This document shows positions 1 through 10,990 of a DNA stretch of 64,000 bases, piece after piece; positions within the stretch are counted from its first letter, which is position 1, and each line of letters starts with the position of its first letter. Position numbers and translations under genes: made by a program. The stretch is from assembly GCA_032622095.1 (NCBI GenBank), contig CP136061.1, positions 41,793,797 to 41,857,796 of the forward strand, read 5' to 3'. A model generated the notes under the pieces. The model saw only the letters and a program-made list of their open reading frames with translations, searched no databases and was not told the DNA's origin. The stretch comes from Siphonodentalium dalli (Eukaryota; Mollusca; Scaphopoda; Gadilida; Siphonodentaliidae).

Positions 1-171
1 AAATATGATCAAATGTCACGAACACAGTGAAAAATGGCATAGCACACTTCGTCCAAAGGACAGTGTTCAATTGACTCATCGTACCATAATGTGCCCCGTT
101 ATAGATAACCCAAAAATAAAAAAAACAATGAATACCAAACTTTGTGCGGAACATACAATCTTATTCTGACA

Positions 172-3100
172 ATGGAGAATAATAACATAGTATCGGTAAC
201 ATTTGCATGTGGTGTTTGCAGAACGCTGTTTAATCAACGAAGGGAGCTATTAGAACACATACAATCACATAAGGAAGCTCATGTTGGAACAATTGCTGTT
301 TCTCCTTCCGTCAATAATTATCAGCCTCAATTTGAATCTCATTTTGTTCATTACACTTCACAGAAGGACGTTGCATCCACAGAATCCATTTCTATGACAT
401 CAGAAAAGTCATCCACGAAGCATGACGCATCAACACAAACTGTATCAAGTCACGGTGGGTCTACAAAGCATGACGCAGCCACACAAACTGCCTTGAGTGG
501 GTCGGAAAACACGTCTCAAAAGCATGATGCATTCACACAAACTATTTCTAAGTCTGAGGTGCCACAAAACCGGTCTGCAAATACAAAAGAGTCAATGCAA
601 TATGTTCCTATTGAATCAGAACCCCTATCTAATCAGCAAGAGTTGTTCACAATATCTGAACCCAATACATCACCCAATATAATTATACAGATGAATAAAT
701 CTGTTTGTGGCATGTCACAAAATATACCTACAAACTTGGGTCAACTTACTTCGATGTGTTCTGGTCCAGACTCTTTACAAAAACCAAATACAAAGAAAGA
801 TGTGTTCACAAATACCAAAATATATAAATCACAAAATGTCTCAAAGCAAAAAATATCACCAAGTCAAGGTTTATCAACAGTATCTACTGCAAATGTGGTG
901 CGAACGATACATATGAAGGAGGTAGCACCAACACGTAGCAAGATAGTTATCTCTAACGTTTCAACAAATTTAACTACAAATCAAGTTGGATCACAGATGT
1001 CTTCTTCATACATGGCATCGTCACATGCATGTAGCACTGCAAATGTGGTGCGAACAATAAATATGAAGGAGGCAGCACCTACATGTAACAATATAGTTTT
1101 CTCTAACGTTTCACCAAAATTAACTACAAATCAAGATGAATCAAAGATGTCTTCTTCATACATGGCATGTGAATTAAATACAATACAGGAAGCGAATGGG
1201 TGCACAGACCTTATTGGGGATGTGTCCGAATTTCAAGATATTGGACAACTGTTACCGGTAAATAATAATGAGATCGTGGAACCTGTACCGGGACATGTAT
1301 CAATCATAGAAGCGTTCAAGAATGTGCAGGATGTATGTTGTGACCCTTCTCCTATCCCAGTTACAGACAGCTGTTCTCATGAACAATTGAGAAGGTCTAT
1401 ACATAATACTGATCTTAAAAATGACTCACAAGTTATCAATGTTGTGATGCCTGAAAGCTCACAAAATATGTCTTCGCAAAAGGTGCCAAGAGTAAATCAC
1501 AAGGGCTATACTGTCTTTACCTTTGGAATGGAAAACTTGCCAAAAGAGGAATCTGAGGAAAATATTCCTAAATTATCCACTGATATTGAAACACATGGCA
1601 GTACTTTCACTGAGTTTGTGGCATTAACTGAGAACAGTGGCATCACACATGTATCGGCTCAGAGTAAGAAATTAGATGAACAAACCTATAAGGAAAATAA
1701 TCCTGAAATGTCCACTCAAATACAATCAGATCAATTGATTGATTGTGTTAAGTGGGTACCTTCACCGGAAGACAATGTAAGTCGTACGACAGAGTTAGTA
1801 CCACCAACATACCACAATGGAATTCATATTACAGGATTAGTATCACCAACGTACGCCACTGGAAGTCATACTGCAAAGTTAGTAGCACCGATAGAAGACA
1901 CTGCCACCACAAGGTCAGATCAGGATAAACAGAATGATGAAAAGACAACGATGACTAGGAAAGTTGAAGAGATGGAAATTTCAATATTGGACTCTTCAAA
2001 ACATGTGCGTGAGTCTTTGAGAAAATGTAAGAGCTGTGGTGGAGATGTGAAAACATTCAACGAGCTCAAATGGCACGGGAAAGGTAAATGTTCTCATAAG
2101 TGCAAAATATGCCACAAAGTGTTCCCATCCAATTCCCTGCGTGTGAGTCACACGCGGAAGTATCACTCGTTTTACGAATGTGATGTTTGTGGCAGACGAC
2201 TGGCAAGAGCAGCCGATCTGCGAAATCACAAAGAGAATCACAAAATGAAGGACTTGTTGAAAAAATCTAAATCGAAAACAGATGAAACGAATTATTACGT
2301 TAATAAAACCATTGACTTAACTGAGAATAACAAACTCGTCACTAGATGCCGAGATTGTGGGAAACACCTCATAGATGAAAACGATGTGAAAGATCACATG
2401 AACCTACACAGAGATGGATCTGTTGAACCTAAATGTAACGTATGTGGTCGAGTATGCAGCACTAATTTTGTATTAAAAGGTCATATGAGGGTCCACTTTG
2501 GTGGAAGGGAACATGAGAAAATCATAAAATGTGATATATGCCATAAAACGTTTGCACAGAGATATACCCTCACTCAACACATGTCGATACACTCGGGGAT
2601 CAAGCAATTTCTTTGTCCTTTGTGCGGGAAGAAGTTCAGAATGAAGAAGAGTTTGAATTCGCACATTAAGATCACACACTCTGATGATAGACCGTTTCCT
2701 TGTAAGGTGTGTGGAAAAAACTTCAAGTCAAAACATAAGCTTGATAGACACATGTTTACGCATGGCGATAAAACGTTCATTTGTCACCAATGCGGCATGG
2801 AATTCAAAACGACAAGCGCACTTTACTGTCATGACTATAGTACACACAGGAAGATGATTCCACCGCGCGATCAAAAGTTCCAACAAGCGTTAAACGAACT
2901 TAAGTTTTATGACATCAAAGAGGAGGAGTGCACTGAAGAAAATACCCGTAAATTTTCCTTATCGCATAACTCCGAGTGTAAGCCGAAAGGATGTTCTTCA
3001 AGTTCGTTGTATGTAAACATCAAGAAAAACCCGACATGTACATGTAAGTCCGGAACGAAAATTTTGAGACAACCGAAATTATGTGTTCACGTGACTATAA

Positions 3101-3507
3101 TTCTCGTATGCTTAGGAATCGACGAAGGAGATACTCAGCTGAAAAAATGTGAATATTCCGAGTCGGAAATATCGGACCTTCTGACCAAAACCTTCCAGCA
3201 AAAGTCAGCTACTCTGCGCGTTAATGAGTCTTCTTTGGTTTATAATTCAGAAGGAGATGAGCCAGAGGATAGGCCGCACTGTGTCACGTGTGGGCAGATT
3301 CCTCCTGGTGATATTTCTATAAGCATTTCATGTATAATTAACTTCACCAAGGAAGTGAGTTCATTCCGATACTGTCTAAATCAGACCTGTTACAAACGTC
3401 CACCACATAGGTCGCAATTGAAGAAGTTACCATGCAAGATAAGAGGAGATCACGTGAATGAGAAACTCAGAGAATCGGCATCGCGAGCTGGATTTACAAT
3501 TATTTGA
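172..3507 (+). CDS. C2H2 zinc-finger protein with TQT motifs and a SWIM-type zinc motif
   Basis: Uninterrupted 1111-codon frame, probably a DNA-binding nuclear protein. I start at the ATG at 172 (context acaATGg); the frame is open 30 bp further upstream but without an ATG. Seen: one C2H2 finger at residues 13-33; a long Ser/Thr/Gln-rich low-complexity region with three KHDAxTQT repeats (TQT at 88-90, 104-106, 122-124) and a duplicated block starting TANVVRTI; then nine C2H2 or C2H2-like fingers at about 619-892, the first ending in Cys. Next comes C956-x-C958-x12-C971-x-H973, which fits the SWIM zinc signature (CxC..CxH). The tail holds CVTC near 1037 and a later CLNQTC. Fingers have varied helices, as in functional arrays. 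A diverged, broken paralog lies at 15396-18638. The first codons may belong to an upstream exon; no splicing is proven. The target is unknown. Confidence 0.85.
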   Translation: MENNNIVSVTFACGVCRTLFNQRRELLEHIQSHKEAHVGTIAVSPSVNNYQPQFESHFVHYTSQKDVASTESISMTSEKSSTKHDASTQTVSSHGGSTKHDAATQTALSGSENTSQKHDAFTQTISKSEVPQNRSANTKESMQYVPIESEPLSNQQELFTISEPNTSPNIIIQMNKSVCGMSQNIPTNLGQLTSMCSGPDSLQKPNTKKDVFTNTKIYKSQNVSKQKISPSQGLSTVSTANVVRTIHMKEVAPTRSKIVISNVSTNLTTNQVGSQMSSSYMASSHACSTANVVRTINMKEAAPTCNNIVFSNVSPKLTTNQDESKMSSSYMACELNTIQEANGCTDLIGDVSEFQDIGQLLPVNNNEIVEPVPGHVSIIEAFKNVQDVCCDPSPIPVTDSCSHEQLRRSIHNTDLKNDSQVINVVMPESSQNMSSQKVPRVNHKGYTVFTFGMENLPKEESEENIPKLSTDIETHGSTFTEFVALTENSGITHVSAQSKKLDEQTYKENNPEMSTQIQSDQLIDCVKWVPSPEDNVSRTTELVPPTYHNGIHITGLVSPTYATGSHTAKLVAPIEDTATTRSDQDKQNDEKTTMTRKVEEMEISILDSSKHVRESLRKCKSCGGDVKTFNELKWHGKGKCSHKCKICHKVFPSNSLRVSHTRKYHSFYECDVCGRRLARAADLRNHKENHKMKDLLKKSKSKTDETNYYVNKTIDLTENNKLVTRCRDCGKHLIDENDVKDHMNLHRDGSVEPKCNVCGRVCSTNFVLKGHMRVHFGGREHEKIIKCDICHKTFAQRYTLTQHMSIHSGIKQFLCPLCGKKFRMKKSLNSHIKITHSDDRPFPCKVCGKNFKSKHKLDRHMFTHGDKTFICHQCGMEFKTTSALYCHDYSTHRKMIPPRDQKFQQALNELKFYDIKEEECTEENTRKFSLSHNSECKPKGCSSSSLYVNIKKNPTCTCKSGTKILRQPKLCVHVTIILVCLGIDEGDTQLKKCEYSESEISDLLTKTFQQKSATLRVNESSLVYNSEGDEPEDRPHCVTCGQIPPGDISISISCIINFTKEVSSFRYCLNQTCYKRPPHRSQLKKLPCKIRGDHVNEKLRESASRAGFTII

Positions 3508-3519
3508 TGCCATAATACA

Positions 3520-3525
3520 AATAAA
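3520..3525 (+). terminator. Possible polyadenylation signal AATAAA
   Basis: AATAAA lies 13 nt after the stop codon of the zinc-finger gene and is kept in the paralogous copy near 18651. The sequence is AT-rich, so chance occurrence is possible; conservation in both copies is mild support. It implies a very short 3' UTR. Confidence 0.4.
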
Positions 3526-3783
3526 CGTGGTCAATTCCCCCCGAACCTACGAGCATACTACCCACAAACAGTACTCAAAATAGTATATTGTACTGGTTTC
3601 ATAGAGAATTATTTTTGTTGTCATTCAACATAATAATTATAACAAATACATTAATACCTTAGTCGTATATCTAAATTGGCGCAGTTATATTTCACGCACA
3701 ACCGGCGGTGTGCGAATTTGAAACTGAGCGGAAAATAGTACGAGTCCGAGTGAATCTCCCCAACACAAAGCCATTCAAACGTT

Positions 3784-4042
3784 CATTATGTTGTATCCGT
3801 TAACACATACGTTATATGTTAAATAATGTTACGTTGTATCCGTTAACACATACGTTATATGGTAAATAATGGTACGGTGTGTCCATTAACACATACGTTA
3901 TATTGTAAATAATGTTACGTTGTATCCGTTAACACATACGTTATATGGTAAATAATGTTACGTTGTATCCGTTAACACATACTTTATATGGTAAATAATG
4001 TTACGTTGTATCCGTTAACACATACGATATATGGTAAATAAC
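3784..4042. repeat. 43-bp minisatellite downstream of the zinc-finger gene
   Basis: About six tandem copies of a 43-bp unit built around 'cgttgtatccgttaacacat' followed by 'acgttatatggtaaataat'. The paralogous segment has the same core as longer (53 bp) and shorter (39 bp) units at 18917-19480, so the array has changed unit length and copy number since the duplication. Confidence 0.9.
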
Positions 4043-4846
4043 GTTTAAGGGTACTCAATCCGATTGAGCGCCCCTCAATTTCTATGTATTTAGCTTCGGG
4101 GGTAAACAAAAATATTTCATTCGAGTCGAGGACCCAACCAATCAAAGCTCAGAGCGATCAGATTTTTTATATCTATTATTTTTCACCACCTGGAATATTT
4201 GGTGACCCAGTAAAAGTCGACGAGAAGACTCTCGGACCAAAGATGGATAACACTAGAATCAAGTGGGGGTTTTTTTTGGTGTCAGATATTTGACAAACGG
4301 GCAGAATTTCGTTGAACAAAATAAAATGTTGATAAATAACATGTTTTTTTGGCAATTTTATACTATAGTTTATTGTGATTTTTGGGCAATTAATCAATTC
4401 TGATAACTGAAGCGGAATTTCAAAAATGTGTTGTTGGAATCTGATGGTATGGGGACAATCGAATCGAAATGAGTACCTTTAAAGATGTATTATCTCTTCT
4501 TATAACAATTTGGAAATAGTTCCGTGGGTTAAAATAATCAATATGAATTGAAAATATTTGTTCGGCAACGCTTCTATAAATTAATATTGTTTTATTTCAA
4601 ATATTTTATTATAAAATGAGACCTTTAAATGGGACACATTATTGTTCCATTTTTAGAACAGACCATCCAGACGATACCATATATATATATAGCATATAGC
4701 GGTATATATCAGTGATGTGTTCCCATAGCTATGTTTTAAACGTCGTATGTCCCAGATTGATGGTAATGTTGTATTCCATATAGTTATAAGCGACACTGAG
4801 TCTAATTAACGTTTATTTGTGACACAATTACACTATAAAATTTATG
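4043..4846. other. Non-coding DNA with a partial TTAA MITE
   Basis: I see no gene here. From 4483, after a TTAA, the sequence starts 'agatgtattatctctt' like the left end of the MITE at 4851, and it shares internal blocks (cgcttctat, attaatatt, gataccatata) with that family. No matching right terminus is visible, so it is a partial or rearranged copy. The same remnant is present in the paralogous segment at 19688-20005 and again at about 22935-23250. Confidence 0.5.
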
Positions 4847-4850
4847 TTAA

Positions 4851-5474
4851 AGGTGGATTATCTCTTTGTAAACATGTATTATTTAGTTACCGGGGTATAA
4901 AATATTAGATCCGAGTCGAAGACTCCTGTCCGGAAATGCTTCTATCGATTAATATTTATTTTATTTCGAATATTTTCTGGTCTAAAAACGTGTGGTTGTT
5001 TAGCTAACGAACAATAGTAGTTACTGTTAATAGAGACTAGAAATTTTATTGCGTAATTTTGTCACAAATAAACGTTAATAATGCCCATTATCGCTTGATG
5101 GACAATGGAATAAAACAATACAACCAATCAATCTGGGAAATTTGGCGTTCGGTACGTAGCTATAGGAACAGCCTATTGCTCTCTATCGCTATATGGTATC
5201 ACCCGAATGGTATGTTCTATAAATAGACAAATAAACGGTCCCAATAAAATATTCGAAATAAAGTCAATATTAATTGATAGAAGCCTTTCCGGACAGGGGT
5301 CTTCAGTTCACATTGATTATTTTATAACCACGCAATTATATATAACATTTGTTAATTAAAGAGATAATCCGTCTTTATCAGTAAGCACTATTTCCGGACA
5401 GGACTTCGACTCAGATATAATATTTTATATCCCGGTAACTAAATAATACATGTTTACAAAAGGATAATCCACCT
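4851..5474. mobile_element. TTAA-flanked MITE, family B
   Basis: A 624-bp non-coding element flanked by TTAA on both sides (4847-4850, 5475-5478). The terminal inverted repeats start AGGTGGATTATC and match for almost 60 bp with very few mismatches. TTAA target duplications are the signature of piggyBac-type transposition, so this is probably a non-autonomous piggyBac-like element. Other members: 12099-12410, 35589-36094, 36225-36726 and a right half ending near 57485. Confidence 0.85.
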
Positions 5475-6172
5475 TTAAGCATCAATCAGTTTATTACAAA
5501 ACCTATCCTTCTCATATATATACTCTACAAATATATCCTCGTATCGATTCGATTGAGAATCGGCCGGAATTACTCTAAACAGTAGAATTCTAAACACTAA
5601 TTCGGTGGGCCCATTGATTGGGGTCTGTTAATCGACCGGAGTTACAGATACTCTAGTAGTTTCAGGAAGTAATTGCATTTATGTCATCAACACCACCAGC
5701 TAACCTACATCAACCACGATGCAATTATGTAAAACTATCAGCTACAGATTAATCGCTATGGCTAACTAACATTTGGTTATATTTTTCTTGGGAAGTGGGT
5801 ATTTTGACAAATGCTGTTAATGTATGCTGATTCGTATCGCTCTTATCCAGGCTTCAATTTATCACCTGTAGATTATTTAGAATCAATCACTTCGAATCAT
5901 GGTGCAGCAACACCTAATTAGAAATACATTGGACGGTATCACATCCATTTGCACATAAACCCCAGAAAAAACTACTGTAGTCATTCAAGATAAATACATT
6001 ATTAACACAACGTGAAATAAAACGATTACATACACGAATGGTACATAATTATGTAATTTTTCTGTTTCCGATATAATCTTTAAATTAAAAATTGAAGCAT
6101 GTACTAAAACAAACTTATCAAATATTTCAAAATGCAATAAGCAAAATCTAATCTATCTGCCATGGCTATGAC
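5475..6172. other. Intergenic, no feature recognised
   Basis: AT-rich sequence without long ORFs, clear terminal repeats or tandem structure. It lies 3' of the minus-strand zinc-finger array and could include its former 3' UTR, but nothing supports that directly. Confidence 0.4.
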
Positions 6173-8396
6173 CGATTAGACGCCTTCCGACACATGTCAC
6201 ATTCGTATGGGCGATCGCCGTGGATTCTCTTATGATATTCAAGGTTTCCTGACCGATTAGACGCCTTCTGACACATGTCACACTCGTCTGGGCGATCGCA
6301 TATGTGGAATCTTAATATTCAAGGTTTCCTGGCCGATTAGACGCCTCCCGACACATGTCACACTCGTATGGGCGACGCATGAGTGCATTCCCTTATGATA
6401 TTTAAGGTTTCCTGACCGATTAAACGCCTTCCGATACATGTCACACTCGTATGGGCGATCGTCTGTGCATTCCCTTATGATATTCAAGGTTTCCTGACCG
6501 ATTAGATGCCTTCTGACACATGTCACACTCGTATGGGCGATCGCATATGTGGAATCTCTTAATGATATTCAAGGTTTCCGGGCCGATTAGACGCCTTCCG
6601 ACACATGTCACACTCGTATGGGCGATCGCCTGTGTAGATTATCTTATGATATTCAAGGTTTCCTGACCGATTAGACGCGTTCCGACACATGTCACACTCC
6701 TATGGCGATCACCTGTGTGGATTCTCATGATATTCAAGGTTTCCTGGGCGATTAGACGCCTTCCGACACATGTCACACTCATATGGGCGATCGCATGGGT
6801 GCATTCCCTTATGATATTCAAGGTTTCCTGACCGATTAAAAGCCTTCCGACACATGTCACGCTCATATGGGTGATCGACTGTGTGGATTCTCTTATGATA
6901 TTCAAGGTCTCCTGACCGATTAAACGCATTCCGACACATGTCACACTCATATGGGCAATCGTCAGTGTGGATTCTCTTATGTTATTCAAGGTTTCCTGAC
7001 CGATTAGACGCCTTCCGGTACATGTCACACTCGTATGGGCAATCGCCTGTGTGGATTCTCTTATGATATTCAAGGTTTCCTGACCGATTAGTCTCCTTCC
7101 GGTACATGTCACTCGTTTGGGGATCGCCTGTGTGGATTCTCTTAATGATATTCAAGGTTTCCTGGGGCCGATCAGACGCCTTCCGACACATGTCACACTC
7201 GTATGGTGTATCGCATGTGTGGATTCTTTTAATGATATTCAAGGTTTCCTGGTCGATTAGACGCCTTCCGACACATGTCACACTCATATGGGCAATCGCC
7301 AGCGTGGATTCTCTTGTGTTATTCAAAATGTCCTGAGCGAATGGACGCCTTCCGACACATGTAACACTCGTATGGGCGATCGCCTGTGTAGATTCTCTTA
7401 TGATATTCAAGGTTTCCTGACCGATTAGACGCCTTCCGACACATGGCACACTCGTATGGACGATCGTCTGCGTGGATTATCTTATGATATTCAATGTTTC
7501 CTGACCGAGTAGATACATGTCACACTCGTATGAGCAATCACCTGTGTGGATTCTCTTATGATATTCAAGGTTGCCTGACCGCTTAGACACCTTACGACAC
7601 TCGTATGGGGGGATCGCCTGTATACATTCTCTTATGATATTCAAGGTTTCCTGGGCGATTAGACGCCTTCCGACACACGTCACACTCGTATGGGCGATCG
7701 CCTGTGTGGATTCTCTTATGATATTCAAGGTTTGCTGGGCGATTAGACGCCTTCCGACACATGTCACACTCGTATGGGCGATCGCCTGTGGATTCTCTTA
7801 TGATATTCAAGGTATCCTGGCAGATTAGACGCCTTCCGACACACGTCACACTCGTATGGGCGATCGCCTGTGTGGATTCTATTATGATATTCAAGGTTTA
7901 CTGGCCGATTAGACGCCTTCCGACACATGTCACACTCATATGGACGATCGCCTTGTGGATTCTCTTATGATATTCAAGGTTTCCTGACAGAATAGACGCC
8001 TTCCTACACATGTCACACTCGTATGGGCGATCGTCTGTGTGGATTATCTTATGATATTCAATGTTTCCTGACCGAGTAGATACATGTCACACTCGTATGG
8101 GCTATCGCCTGTGGATTTTCTTATGATATTCAAAGTTTCCTGAGCGACTAGACAATTTCCGACACATGTGACACTCATGTGGGCGATAGCCTGTGTGGAT
8201 TCTCTTATGATATTCAAGGTTTCCTGACCGATTAGACGCCTTCCGACACATGTCAGACTCATATGGGCGATCGTCTGTGTGGATTTTCTTATAATATTCA
8301 AGTTTTACTGACCGATTAAACGCCTTTCAACACGTGTCATACTGGTATGGACGATCGCCTGTGTAGATTCTCTTATGATATCCAAGGTTTCCTGGC
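6173..8396 (-). pseudogene. Degenerate array of about 26 near-identical C2H2 fingers
   Basis: The minus strand encodes about 26 tandem 84-bp units. In the correct frame each reads approximately [20 protein letters not shown] then HKRIHTGD, a canonical C-x2-C-x12-H-x3-H finger with a TGD linker. The frame breaks repeatedly by 1-2 nt indels and by lost or shortened units (for example near 7490-7530 and 8060-8110), so no long finger frame survives. The last unit runs into a TAG just below 6173. All helices carry the same residues (R, S, G, N, L, E, Y), and most units have Ser for the core Phe. On the N-terminal side the array is cut by the LINE at 8397 and resumes at 11161. The 63.7-64.0 kb block belongs to the same family. 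It is either a dead zinc-finger exon or a coding-derived satellite. Confidence 0.85.
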
Positions 8397-10990
8397 CATT
8401 GGTCATTCATTAGCAAATGTTTATCGCAATTCAATCTAGGTGACTCAATAAAGAGATGGGTGAACACCTTCTACACAAATATACAATCTGCAGTTCAAGT
8501 AAATGGTAGCATATCTTCATATTTTAATCCATCCAGAGGCTGTAGACAAGGGGACCCACTATCACCCTATATATGTGCGCTGAGGTACTGGCCACTATCA
8601 TAAGACAGAACACATATATTCATGGTGTAACACTCGGTAGGACAGAGTACAAGATTAACCAGTATGCTGACGACACCACACTATTAAATTATTGATGGGA
8701 GCGATACTAGCTTCCGTGAAGTTCTTAATGTATTGGACTTGTTTGCCAGAGTGTCTGGTTTGAAAGTTAATATTGATAAATGTGAAATTGTTTGGTTGGG
8801 AACAAAAAAGAACCGTGGATTGGCACCAATCCCAAATTGTCACATTAAGATATCAAAATCTTTCACGTTGTTAGGTATAAAATTTTGTACTAATCCGACA
8901 GAGACCCTGCAACTCAACTACGTGGGGAAGATTGATGAATTACAGAAATCGATAAATAAATGGAAATATAGATGCTTAAAGGGGTACTGTACGCCATTTT
9001 CATTAAATTTCCGGTGACAACAACGATCTAATATCGATAATATATAGAAACATAAGTAATTTGAGTCGAAGATGTATTCTGTAAACGCTCAGGTTAATAG
9101 GCTATCTTAAAATTTAATAATTTGATATAAATTGAATTTATGACTGGAGCCATAAAATGGCGTCAATTAAATTACGAATTACCGTAATCAAAAACAGTAA
9201 TTGAGGGATACTGGATTTTTAAACCGATCGCACATACGATCGATTAAAATATTATGATGATACGGGGAGAACACTCAAGCCACTCACTGACTAGCGACGA
9301 TACAATAACTTAAATGATTATATGGGACTAGTATGCATATAATATAACTTTTATTTGATTCATTTGGTTGAAAATTTGACAAAAATTACTCGACAACGAC
9401 AATTTGTATTTTTGCATTCCGGTAAATTTGTCATCCGTAACATGACTTCGGACTCAACAGACTTTCAAATAATGGAAAAATTGTTACCTTATTCTCCGAC
9501 TCGGAGACTATAGAAACCAACAACAACATTTGGCGTACAGTACCCCTTTAACACCCCTTGGTAAAATTACTTTGATAAAATCTATTCTAATACCAAAATT
9601 TGTCCACTTATTTATGGCTTTGCCAAATCCAGATAAAAAGTTCATAGACTAAATGAATACCATTTTGTTCAGATTTATTTGGAATGGAAAACGTGATAGA
9701 ATAAAAAGAATGCAACTGTGCGCAGAATATGAAAACGGTGGTTTAAGAATGGTGCACCTAAAATATTTCATCGACTCATTAAAAATAACATGGATTCGAG
9801 GGTGCATAACGAAAACAACTCAATGGAAAAAATTGGCACCAAAACAAATAATAAATGACCCTCTATTTGCGACATATGGTTCAAAATATTAAAAAGATGC
9901 GAGTCAACTATTGGGAATCCTTTCTGGCGTGTCGTCTTCGTAGCCTGGCGTAATTTCTTGGACATAAAAGAGCCTCGATACGACATGACGCAAACAATCT
10001 GGAACAATGATGAACTGTTGATCGACGACTCAATGATAAACGTCGCTGAGTGGAAGGACAAAGGCATAATATTCATAAATGATATGTTCACCGAAGACAA
10101 TAAGCCACATTCCATCGAAACTCTTAGAACAAAATCACCACAAACTTTATCACTTTACACGGCCTAAACAGACAAATTAATAGGTTATTAAAACGGACCG
10201 ATCAAGCGATCGTCAGGGTTCAAAATCCAATCATTCCTGAAAATATTGTATCACTACTTCAAAATGAGCGAGGTTGCAGAACTTTTTACGATGAATTCAT
10301 AAAATCAACTAAAATAGGACAATCATCGTCACAAATAAAATGGGAAAACGAAATAAGGTGTTCCCTTCACTGGAAACATATATTTTCATCACCCTTCAAA
10401 CTATTAGTCGACACAAAACTACGCTGGTTTCAATACCGAAATTACTGACCAGAATTTTAGGCACAAACAGACTTTTGAACATAATGCGAATTCGGTCAGA
10501 TGGTCTATGTCTCAGATGTAACGTCGCAAATGAATAAATTTCACATATTTTCTTTGACTGTCCACTCTTAAGAACGTTTGTAAATACCACTCAGGCCTGG
10601 CTAGATCGCTATCATCTGGGCATCTCGCTTTCTCGGAAAAAACATTCTTTTTGGGATTGGTGCTTACAATAAAAACAACAAACTAAACTTTCTTATACTA
10701 TCAATTCTGAAATATTACCTGTATAAAACAAAATTTAACCCCGACGAACTCTCTCTGAACTTACTCATTCGAGAATTTGAATTACGATACAAATCGTATC
10801 GATATATTGCAATGAATTCCGACAATCTAAACCATTTCCAACTCGAGTGGAGGGACCTAATGAAAGCCACCAAGAACAATAGTGCACACTCATAACTAAC
10901 TTAGCAGGGAACATAGTTATCTTGAATAGTATATTGTCAGAGTTTACAATATCAGATTCGGCAAACAAGTCCAAAGTTCATGAACAAATT
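8397..10990 (+). pseudogene. Tx1/L1-like LINE reverse transcriptase, 5'-truncated and decayed
   Basis: Fragments of a non-LTR retrotransposon ORF2 lie in order but in shifting frames. They include GCRQGDPLSPYIC and a YADDTTL catalytic motif near 8540-8680, GLKVNIDKCEIVWLG near 8760-8800, TPLGKITLIKSILIPKF just after 9550, IWNGKRDRIKR then ENGGLRMV (9670-9760), and a C-terminal part with 'LRWFQYR'-type and FELRYKSYRYIA segments to about 10890. This order matches Tx1/L1-clade ORF2 from the palm to the C-terminal region. Endonuclease and upstream RT are missing. Stops and frameshifts show it is dead. It interrupts the zinc-finger array, with ggcca at both junctions (a possible 5-bp target duplication), and itself contains a MITE. 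Confidence 0.85.
8980..9547. mobile_element. TTAA-flanked MITE, family A, inside the LINE
   Basis: A 568-bp element with inverted ends AGGGGTACTGTACGCCA, flanked by TTAA at 8976-8979 and 9548-9551. Taking out the element and one TTAA makes the LINE coding sequence run on in frame (..KWKYRCL to TPLGKI..), so the insertion point is exact. Related copies are at 20064-20677, 23311-23943 and, partial, near 37770. It has no coding capacity. piggyBac-like mobilisation is inferred from the TTAA. Confidence 0.93.

Larger units (their letters stand above)
1..4821. repeat. Segmental duplication, copy 1 (partner at 15233-20005)
   Basis: This block aligns along its whole length with 15233-20005 in the same orientation, at an offset of about 15.2 kb. 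It covers the 5' flank, the zinc-finger gene, a minisatellite and about 800 bp beyond. The similarity already holds at base 1, so the left edge lies outside the window. The right edge is near 4821, just after a shared 'gtttatttgtgaca' stretch where the two copies diverge. The copies differ by scattered substitutions, small indels and different minisatellite sizes. Confidence 0.9.

Noticed and set aside
142-171. Upstream start for the C2H2-SWIM gene
   Set aside because: The extra ten codons begin with TTG; the ATG at 172 has a better context and is conserved in the paralog.
6278-8301. Minus-strand ORFs reading [19 protein letters not shown]
   Set aside because: This is a shifted frame of the 84-bp finger unit; the finger frame ([19 protein letters not shown]) is the meaningful one.
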